Origin: Panopea generosa
Taxonomy: Eukaryota; Mollusca; Bivalvia; Adapedonta; Hiatellidae
DNA: 64,000 nt
Reading direction: 5' to 3'
Assembly: GCA_029582155.1 (NCBI GenBank)
Contig: CM055895.1
Coordinates: 46,016,750 to 46,080,749, forward strand
Part shown: piece after piece, positions 55,704-64,000 of the stretch
Numbering within the stretch: position 1 is the first letter of the stretch
Layout of the letters: each line of letters starts with the position of its first letter
Translations under genes and position numbers: made by a program
The notes under the pieces: generated by a model
The model's input: the letters and a program-made list of their open reading frames with translations, nothing else
Told to the model about the DNA's origin: nothing
The model's database searches: none

Positions 55704-56878
55704 CTATTTTGAAACTACATCATTCTATTTTTAGATGGAACCTTTTGTATTAGGGGTGTTTGTAGTATGATAGCATATATGTTACATAAGCTATAAAATA
55801 AACTAGATATCAATACTAAGTGTGGTGTACTACAATCTGTTATGATAGCGTAGTGCTAACGGTTTGAACTCTCAATCCAAATGTCACGAGTACGAGCCTT
55901 GTTTATGTTGATTTTTTTTTTCATTTTATTTTCCATAAAAGTACCTAGTGTACTGTTTCAATTTTTGTAAGTGTTTGTAGCAACTCTTCTCTATATACAT
56001 TGCCTGTATACAGGACTCACTTAAGAATTACACCCCTTACACGACGGTAACAAGGTTTTTACGCCAAAGAAATTAGAGCTGTGTAAAGCGGTTTGGCAAA
56101 ATACATAAAACTTCTTTCTTTGTGCATATGGGGACATTGGAATATTTTCATTATTTCTGCCAAGTTTGGATGACATTGGGAACTGTTTGATAAAACCATT
56201 GAAATTGTGAAAAAGCAACGTGGTCAACCTCAAGTTTTTTTTCCGCATAATTAACCCAACAGAGGACAATCTATGGGAACAATGCACTTTTAGAACCATT
56301 GATAATGAATCCAGTGTTCAAGAAGCCCATGTCTCTATGTGCAGAACAGTACAAAATTAATTGTTGTGTGAGATATATAGTGTAGGGTCTCACCACACCA
56401 AGTCAAAACCATCCAAAACAATTCTGTCTGATTGTTGCTTCCGATGAGCCTCCGATGCCGGTGCCGACTTGCTGCTGCGGATTACAGCTGACGTAATATG
56501 TACGTGTGCATATGAATAAAACATTGTAAGTAAATTTTCTCCGCAAACGTTGATTTTAACAAAAAAATGTTGCATTTTATTAATTTCGTAGTTGTTTTAA
56601 CGGACAATAGTATAACACAGTTAATATTATATATCAAGGCACTCTGATACTTTTATTGTAAATAAAAATTCAACATAGGTACATCTCGAACTCGCGACAT
56701 TTGGGTTGACATTTAAAACCGTTACCACTACGCTATCAGAACAGACAGTGGTACAAACACTTATTATTGATATCTAGTTTATTTTATAGTTTATGTAACA
56801 GATAAATCGGCTATCATACTACAAACACCCCTAATACGGAAGGTTCCATCTGAAAATAGAATGACGTAGTTTCAAAAT
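55704..56878. mobile_element. Mutator-like (MULE-type) non-autonomous element
   Basis: Terminal inverted repeats of about 230-240 bp (55704-55940 and 56640-56878) begin ATTTTGAAACTAC and are about 80-85% alike by eye. The flanks are AACTGAATCGG at 55693-55703 and at 56879-56889, an 11-bp direct repeat. Long inverted repeats with a 9-11 bp duplication fit Mutator-like elements. Each arm carries tRNA-like boxes (GATAGCGTAGTGGTAACGG; GCGAGTTCGAG). I see no transposase in the ~700-base middle. Confidence 0.75.
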
Positions 56879-57039
56879 AACTGAATCGGTTTATACATGC
56901 ATGATAAAAATATAAACATGTATACATTATACTTAATTTTTGTTTACATATCATGTATGTTAAAACAAGTTATTTATAAAACATGGCAACAGAATGTCAT
57001 ATCCAGCTTATTAGAACCGTTTTACCATTTGTGTTTTTT

Positions 57040-57285
57040 TGTTGCTTTTTTAATGGGTTTTAACGCCATTTTCAACACATTTCAGGTTATATATTGCATA
57101 TCCAGTTTTATTGGTGGACCTCAGAAGGTATCTGTGTAGAACCACTGTCCTTCCACAAATAACTGGGAAACTTCCTTGAATAGAGCTTTTAGAGCAAGCG
57201 GGAACTGAACCTATGACCTTAGTAGTGAGAGGTTAGTGATCTAGAGATGGCGCCACCGACAACTCAGTCACGGAGGACCCTGCCT
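57040..57285 (-). mobile_element. SINE family S2, copy 3
   Basis: The most complete copy: AATGGGTTTTAACGCCATTT, GCATATCCAGTTTTATTGG, then GGGAACTGAACCTATGACC, whose inverse is a B-box-like tRNA element. Confidence 0.6.
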
Positions 57286-57928
57286 TATAATTGTCAAATA
57301 ATGGTTAGAATGTGTTTGTTGTAGCAGATACAACTTTACATAAAAGTATAGTTATGTAATACATGTATACACTGTATAAGGAGTTTATAAACATAATAAA
57401 TGTTAAAATGCATTACTCATCCCACAACTTTCACCAAAATGAATACTTCACATAATTAATTTAGAGATCACAATTTATACCTATGAAGTAAATTATATAA
57501 AAAAAGCTCAATTTTTATTTTCAAGCAAAATGAATGTAAAAGATAGATCAGAAAACATTTACAAAAAAATACGAATGGGTAACAGTTGTGAATTTATGCA
57601 AAAATACTTGCCTAAAATTATAAAACTATGCCAGAATGAGACATCACTCTAAGGCTTATTTATAAATGAAAATCAAAGATACTAAAAAATGCAAGTATTG
57701 TCAAATATGTAAGCAATATTGGGTAATAAAAACAAATTAAAAAAAAACATTTAAAAGTAAAAAATAAAAACATGCGAAATAAGTAATGAAAGGTAATTTA
57801 TGCCAAAAAAGCAAAATACATGTCAAAATGATAAAACTGTCCCAATAATTTGACATCATTAAATGAATGTTGAAGCAAAAAATAAGACTTCATATGGCTA
57901 AGTAAAATCCAAGTATCCTCATATATAT
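57286..57928. other. Intergenic DNA, nothing recognised
   Basis: AT-rich; no feature seen. Confidence 0.35.
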
Positions 57929-58123
57929 AATGAATAGGATTTTACGGCATACCAACACATAGGTTATTTGACGCCAACAGGAAGGAAGATTCCAGGTTCA
58001 CTCTACATGTACAAAAACAACAAATTAACATACAGATTAAAAAAAATATATCAACAAATGAATATGCAGAATGAACCTAGAACCTTGATACCTGCAGAAC
58101 TGCAGAGTTTCAGCAAATCATAT
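57929..58123. mobile_element. Repeat family F, copy 2
   Basis: Close match to 1927-2123 (ACGCCAACAGGAAGGAAGAT; AATATGCAGAATGAACCTAG; CTGCAGAACTGCAGAGTTTC). A shorter copy is at 62007-62115. Confidence 0.65.
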
Positions 58124-59088
58124 ATATAAATAAACCATCATCAATTTGGTAAAAATAGACTTTGACGCAATACAGTCAAACTACAAGTCTTTAGCAGCCA
58201 GTCAAAGAAAGAAGCCTTGATGGTCTTTTAAGACAAGTTTTGCTCAATAAAGGTTAATTTACTCTGAAAGCATAGAAATGGAAAATAGCAAATGTGGCTG
58301 CTCAAAACAAGCGACTGCTTAGCAGGTGACAACTGACACAAGTTTGATAGTATATACAGTAAACTATAACACTGTTAATTTGTTTCTTTATGCCCTAGAT
58401 ATATTGATGTTCAAATAGTTTTATAAAAAAACATTACTAAATGTAATGGCACAGAGTCTGCATTGCCTTTATTCAAGAAACTATCCTACTACAATGCCCA
58501 TACCATTCTTGACCATATAAATCTCTTGTGGTTTTCAGGTCGAGAACAGTGGTTTATTTGTTGTTGTTTTTTTTATCAAAACTAAGGCTTTATCTTAATT
58601 ACTATTAAAAAGAATGATCTAGGTCAATCACTATTGATTATTGTCTTTGTATATCACTTAACAAGTTTCATTTTGGAATAATAGTACAAAAATTACAGTT
58701 ATATAAGCCAGTGAACTTTATCTCTGCCTTAATTAAGAATGGGGAAATATCTTATCTAATCTCAACAAGAATTCCGCTGAATGATATGTCTCGCCATGTC
58801 TGCTTTGACCGTTAATACACACATGGGACAGAAAAAAACTAAAATATTATATTACATTCTATGCAAGAGTTATCTAACTTGGTTAATGTAGTAGGTTTAA
58901 TGACTACGAAATATTGTAGGAAGTATTGTGTGAAGTTTTGATCAAATACATTAAGTGATTTTTGAGATATGAATTTGAAGGTAGTTGCGCACAAAACTTA
59001 AACCAGTATTTCTAAGAAAAACATAGTTAAAAAAAAACAAACAAAACTTTAACCAGTATTTCTAAGTTAAACATATTTATAAAAAAAC
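58124..59088. other. Intergenic DNA, nothing firm
   Basis: 58180-58320 resembles 55240-55370. A direct repeat, AACCAGTATTTCTAAG, occurs near 59000 and 59050. No gene seen. Confidence 0.35.
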
Positions 59089-59837
59089 AAGAAATGTCAC
59101 TGTTAAGTGTCACATGCCCCCCAAATGGTCTGTGAAAATAAAAATATATGATATGTTATGCTGATCATTTGTAGCAAGTATCAACAAAATCCATCAATGC
59201 ATGACAAAGTTACAGGCCGGAAACGAAATTTCACACAAACTCAAATTGTTGTCAAACAAACTCAAATTGTGACCTTTACCTTTGAGGTATGGGTGTAGGT
59301 CTTACTCGCGACACGTTGTCATGTTATGTTGATCATTTGTAGCAAATATCAACAAAATCCATCTATGCATGAGAAAGTTACAGGCCAGAAACGAAATCTC
59401 ACACAAACTCAAATTGTGACTTTGACCTTTGAGGTACGGGTGTGAGTCTTACTCGCGACACGTCGTTATACTATGTTGATCATTTGTAGCAAGTAAGAAC
59501 AAAATCCATCTATGCATGACAGAGTTACAGGCCGGAAACGAAATACCGGACGGAAGGACGTTCTCACAAATGGGTATTTAAGTGGCTTCTTTGCGTCAAT
59601 CGTATTACTTGTGTGGCTAAATTTTAGCTAAAAAAGAGAAAAAAAGCCACCTAAGAGCTGTTTTTTAAGTGTCTAGAACAGCCACTTAATGTTTTTTCAA
59701 CAGCTTTTCAACTGTCCATAAAAATTACTTACCCTAAATCCTAGACACTTAAATACCCATTTGTCTGCCCGGACAGACGGACGGACGCTGTGATTACTAT
59801 ATGCCAGCCAAAAAAATTTTTGGGAGGCATAAAAAAA
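59089..59837. mobile_element. Pearl-like element, copy 2
   Basis: It starts ACAAGAAATGTCACTGTTAA and ends TATATGCCAGCC...GGGAGGCATA. It has about two core units (GTGACCTTTACCTTTGAGG, GTGACTTTGACCTTTGAGG) and so is shorter than copy 1. It is interrupted by a MITE near its end. Confidence 0.65.
59566..59764. mobile_element. MITE nested in pearl-like copy 2
   Basis: Perfect 19-bp terminal inverted repeats: ACAAATGGGTATTTAAGTG at 59566-59584 and its inverse at 59746-59764. The insert interrupts the CGGACGGA... region that is continuous in copy 1. The target duplication is not clear. Confidence 0.75.
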
Positions 59838-59867
59838 AATTTAAATAAATTAAAAAAAAGAAAAGTA

Positions 59868-60320
59868 CTCAGCATCTGCATTATATAATGCAGGTTGTTA
59901 GTTGTAACTATGACCAAAGTATGAGTGTCCTAGCACTAGTACTTGTTGAGAAATAGTGTAAAACTGAAAACTTAAGGTTGGAGCTAAATGCAAAATTAAG
60001 CATCAAACAATATCAATGGACCATGAAATGTAAGCCACACTCAGCATTTGCAGAATATAATATAATGCAGGTTGTTAGTTTTAACTTTGATCCAAGTATG
60101 AGTGTCCTAGCACTTGTACTTGTTGAGAAAAAGTGTAAAAACGAAAACTTAACGTTGGTGCTAAATGCAAAATTCAGCATCAAACAATATCAATGGACCA
60201 TGAAATGTGGGTCACACTTAGCATCTGCAGAATATAATATGATGCAGGGTGTTAGTTATAACTATGATCCACGTATGAGTGTCCTAGCACTTGTAAAACG
60301 AAAACTTAACGTTGCTAAAT
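59868..60320. repeat. ~175-bp tandem repeat (2.5 copies)
   Basis: Units start CTCAGCAT.TGCA near 59868, 60040 and 60217 and share TATGAGTGTCCTAGCACTTG and CAATATCAATGGACCATGAA. One frame is open for 115 codons (59978-60325) with a repeated SIKQYQWTMKC peptide; there is no evidence that it is a gene. Confidence 0.75.
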
Positions 60321-60329
60321 ATTAATGTT

Positions 60330-60560
60330 TGACGCCGTTGCCGTCAACAGAAAAGCAACACCTTAATCTTGTTTTTCCTTCGTTGCGGCGAGACAATAAA
60401 AACTAAACAAATTGCTGTCTTGTACAGCTCTGCTTCTGCATCATTTCTGCAGAACTTATTGGTGTGTTCTTATTTGATGGCCTCATGGAAGATCGACCTG
60501 TTCAATGAGTTCCCTTGTTAAATAAAAACTTTATTATTATTATTATTATATTCCTAAAAT
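60330..60560. repeat. Retroelement-like tail with (TTA)n
   Basis: GCGAGACAATAAAAACTAAA, then TTGTTAAATAAAAACTTTAT followed by a TTA microsatellite; typical of a LINE or SINE 3' end. Confidence 0.4.
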
Positions 60561-60960
60561 GTGATCAATGAATGGTGCAGCAAGCATTCCACATTACATA
60601 AAAACAGCACCAAACGATTACCCTAATTGTGATAATGTAAGAATGATACTACAGATTAAATAAAAAAAGTTTTTGCCATGTTCTGCTTTAAGTAGAACCC
60701 CACTACCCTGCAGTACAATCATTGTTAGAAATAATATTTAACTGAGGTAAGCTCTGGAAGGTAGACAATGGAATAACAAACAACTGAAATCCTTGGGTCA
60801 TAAAATGGATCTAGGTAGGAATGTAAAATATAATGAAACAGAGTAAAAAAATAAGCAAGAAAATCACAATCAGATGTTACACAAACTAATATCATGGTGG
60901 GCACAGTAAACAAACATTTAATATTGGCATTAAATATGTACGACTATGTATGTGTATATG

Positions 60961-61046
60961 CATTGTTGAATACCCACGGGTAATTCTGATACTCTCCATG
61001 ATGGGCGGAGAGTATCGGAATTGACACCCAGGGGTATCCGACAATG
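60961..61046. repeat. 86-nt hairpin
   Basis: CATTGTTGAATACCC...GATACTCTCC pairs with GGAGAGTATC...GGGTATCCGACAATG around the loop ATGATGGGC. The stem is about 36 bp with a few mismatches. Confidence 0.7.
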
Positions 61047-61049
61047 ATG

Positions 61050-61255
61050 TATATTCAAGATATATGATTATATTGCAAGATAAATACGCATATTTCTGTA
61101 ACATGTATTATGGTATGTGCATATGATACAAGACAAATGCTTATATTGCTAAATAAATACACAATTCTGTAACACATATGATGGTATTTATGTGCATATT
61201 GTACTAGATTTACACTTGTATAGCTAGAAAAATACACACTACTGTAAATGCTAAG
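61050..61255. repeat. ~75-bp degenerate tandem repeat
   Basis: Two to three copies of ATGGTAT.TGTGCATAT, TATATTGC.A.ATAAATAC and CTGTAACA. Confidence 0.5.
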
Positions 61256-61724
61256 TAAACACGTTTACAACATAAATTTGTCTTTGATACTGCATTTGCC
61301 TGGGAAATCTTTGTCTTGAAGAAAGCATGAGGGCTGTGTTCAGCAACATTAAACATAAATGCTCCAGAACGGATTCAACATAAAAATGGAACTTGAACCA
61401 CTTAAGTGCTGTTCATTTTTTCACTTTATATCACGGGAACAAACATTAGCAAACATTTCTTAAGAGTGTTTACTCAATATATTAGCTAATTTTTACAGTG
61501 AACACATCATGCAAATAACTAGTATTATCAAACATTAGATAATACATTGAATGTTTAATGTTAATGTATAAAACCCGGGTAGGTTAAATAATTAAGTAGA
61601 ATAGTTTAGAACTGGGAGAACATTTCAGGCTAGTTAATTTAATACATCTTTGGAAGACACTACTCAGATTTCACATAATTTCTTTGGTTTACTACCATAT
61701 AAATACTGTTTGACAGCCTGTATC

Positions 61725-61965
61725 CAGAGAGCCATCTGAGGCTACCAGATGAACAGTTAACCTGAGATCCTGGAAGAATAACCAGTACTCAAGCACACCC
61801 AAACAATCTCCGCATGTAACTGATAACATGAATTAGTGGTCAAAAATGAATAACAATGAAATGCAATGTCATATATTGACAATCACAGAGACTGTGTTGC
61901 CAGGTGTGGATTTGCACTTGTAACCACTAGATTGATAGTCGGGCACTACCGACTGAATCTCCTTC
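61725..61965 (-). mobile_element. SINE family S1, copy 5
   Basis: Layout as in the other minus-strand copies (AACAGTTAACCTGAGATCC ... GTGGATTTGCACTTGTAACC), more decayed. Confidence 0.6.
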
Positions 61966-62006
61966 TTTACTACATGCAGATAGAAAAGTCTTTGCTATTA
62001 TCAAAG

Positions 62007-62115
62007 AATGAATAGATGAATGAACAGTGTACCAATATATTATAGGTTATTTAATGCCAACAGAAAGATTCCAGGTTCACTACAGGTAAAAAACAACAAA
62101 TTAACATACAGATTA
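62007..62115. mobile_element. Repeat family F, copy 3 (partial)
   Basis: Shares TTATAGGTTATTTAATGCCA, GATTCCAGGTTCACT and ACAACAAATTAACATACAG with copies 1 and 2. Confidence 0.55.
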
Positions 62116-62705
62116 AAAACAAATTCTAAATGTCAAAGAATAAAGCCTTGCTGATAAAACAACTTTATTTATGTCATATATTATAGTTAAATAAAACAGG
62201 AAGCTGTAAGATAATAATACAACCAAAACAGCAAGGTCACACTCCACTATTACAACTTATAGGGGCAGATTTAACATATATTTCCCAGGCTTTCAGCCAA
62301 ACAATAACTTTAATGTTGTAGAGACCACACAGATGAAATCCTAGACTAGTTCATAACATATATACATTGTAATTTTACAACAACTAAGTAATATATACAG
62401 ATCAACTATACACACAACACTTTATTACATTTTTTTTTCCTAAAAAAATATAGACATTCGAAGTGATATTATAGAGTTTGGGTGATAGTTGAGTGCAACT
62501 ACAAATAATGCACACGTAAGAATGCAGCACAATAACATTGTTTACTGTTATCAAAACTTCCCAAATTTTTTATACTGTGCTAATGCATGTTTGAACATTT
62601 AAATAAAATTCAGTTGTTTTTTTCAAAAGTTCAGTTTGGCTGTACATGGACTATGTTTGCTTAATATGTTCATTCTTTAGATTATGATCGTGATTTGATA
62701 TGTGT
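62116..62705. other. Intergenic DNA, nothing recognised
   Basis: AT-rich; no coding signal. Confidence 0.35.
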
Positions 62706-62710
62706 TAACC

Positions 62711-63535
62711 CATTCAAAATGGACCATATACGCATTCAAAATGGGTCATACACACATTCAAAAAGGGCATTATACACATTCAACATGTCCAATACACACA
62801 TTCAAAATGGACCAAACACACATTTAAACTGGACCACACACATTCAAATTGGACCATACACATTCAAAATGGACCACACACACACATTCAAAATGGACCA
62901 TCTGCACATTCAAAATGGGCATTGCATACATTCAAAATGGGAATTATACACATTCAAAATGGATCTTAAACACATTTAAACTGGACCACACACATTCAAA
63001 TTGGACCATACACATTCAAAATGGACCATCTGCACATTCAAAACTGACCACACACATCCAAAATTGACCATACACACATTAAAAAGTGCATTACACACAT
63101 TCAAAATGGACCATACACACATATTTAAAATGGACCATACACACATTCAAAATTGACCATACACATTCAAAATGGACAGTGTGCACATTCAAGATTGACC
63201 ACACACACACATTCAAAATGGACCATACACATTCAAAATGGATCATCTGCACATTCAAAATTGACCATACACATCAAAACTGGACCATACACATTCAAAA
63301 TGGAACATACACACATTCAAAATGGACCAGACACATATTCAATATGACCATACACACATACAAAATGTATCATACACACATTTAAACTGAACAATACATA
63401 CATTCAGAATGGACCATACACACATTAAAAATGGAACAGATACACATTCAAAATAGACCATATGCACATTCAAAATGGACCATACACACATTCAAAATGG
63501 ACCTGATACAGATTCAAAATAAACCATAATTATAT
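62711..63535. repeat. 20-22 bp tandem array (~38 copies)
   Basis: The unit is ACACATTCAAAATGGACCAT with AC or a few extra bases. Unit length varies (18-24), so open frames such as 62695-62979 and 63086-63385 are by-products. Confidence 0.9.
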
Positions 63536-63540
63536 ACATT

Positions 63541-64000
63541 AACAAGAGGCCCAAGAGGACCTGAGGACACTCTACTGACTCATAGTGGCCATAGCCTTTT
63601 TTGAAATTTCACAATATTTACCCTCTTTGGGGGGCCATCTTAACAACTTATGGATAAATACCCCCAGCACACCCATACCGAACAAAAACTTAATTGCTTG
63701 GGTATGAAAAGGAAATACTTTAAATTCCCATACCATTCATCTGTAGAAAAAATATAGTCCCTGGTACACCATTAGCAATTTGTTGAGCAGAAATGATTCA
63801 AATTTTAAAAAAATTTTTTTTGTACAAATGGATGCAAAATGAAAAAAAAATCAGTTTTCCATATAATATTTCTATGTAAATTTAGCCACTAAATTCTTAT
63901 CTGCAATCAAACCCCTACATATAGGGATGATTTATGCCAAATATGAACAAATCTGATATACCGGTTCTTAAGAAAACAGTTTTTGTAATTCCCAATATTT
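63541..64000 (-). mobile_element. Element A2 (minus strand, cut by the window end)
   Basis: It starts AACAAGAGGCCCAAGAGGAC, the inverse of the A1 end. At 63890-64000 it matches the inverse of 13965-14085 (AAACCCCTACA; ACCGGTTCTTAAGAAAAC). Confidence 0.7.

Noticed and set aside
62695-63385. Plus-strand ORFs rich in HSKWT and FKMDH repeats
   Set aside because: They are by-products of the 20-22 bp array; several overlapping frames are equally open.

Overview
This window looks like animal nuclear DNA, most likely from a bivalve mollusc. It is AT-rich. Its genes are split into short exons separated by long introns with GT...AG ends. It is packed with mollusc-type dispersed elements: tRNA-derived SINEs, pearl-like elements with tandem ~165-bp cores, families beginning AGCTC and ending CTCTTGTT, MITEs, and minisatellites with 22-50 bp units. 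The taxonomic call is an inference from repeat style and gene structure; nothing here fixes the species.

Three protein genes can be rebuilt exon by exon. (1) RRS1, a ribosome biogenesis factor, + strand 7668-22173, ten coding exons, 406 aa, ending in an RGG-rich tail. (2) A TEX33/CIMIP4-like gene, - strand 38113-27477, whose product is probably a ciliary/flagellar microtubule protein. It has two homologous alternative last exons, giving 370 or 454 aa. (3) TXN2, mitochondrial thioredoxin, + strand 44485-47829, three coding exons plus a likely non-coding first exon, 168 aa with an intact WCGPCK active site. From memory, TXN2 and TEX33 also lie close together on human chromosome 22, which would fit conserved linkage. 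A lone first-exon-like segment at 3578-3631 could belong to a fourth gene.

Layout: 1-7500 is intergenic DNA with SINEs, a pearl-like element, a mariner-type element nested in a SINE, and a clean MITE with an 8-bp target duplication. 7510-22200 is RRS1, with repeat-filled introns. 22640-25205 holds a 46-bp array and a SINE split by a later insertion. 27477-38113 is the TEX33-like gene. 39050-41500 is mostly unassigned, with a 48-bp array. 41545-47840 is TXN2. From 47840 to the end I see no gene: this part holds elements, arrays and hairpins, including a ~1.2-kb Mutator-like inverted-repeat element at 55704-56878.

The most unusual structure is TXN2 coding intron 1. It opens with a 43-bp tandem array whose units repeat the 5' splice-site context. 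It closes with a 38-bp array of 21 units that runs into the real 3' splice site; most units carry a decoy acceptor that would bring in an immediate stop codon. The second is the duplicated, diverged terminal exon of the TEX33-like gene.
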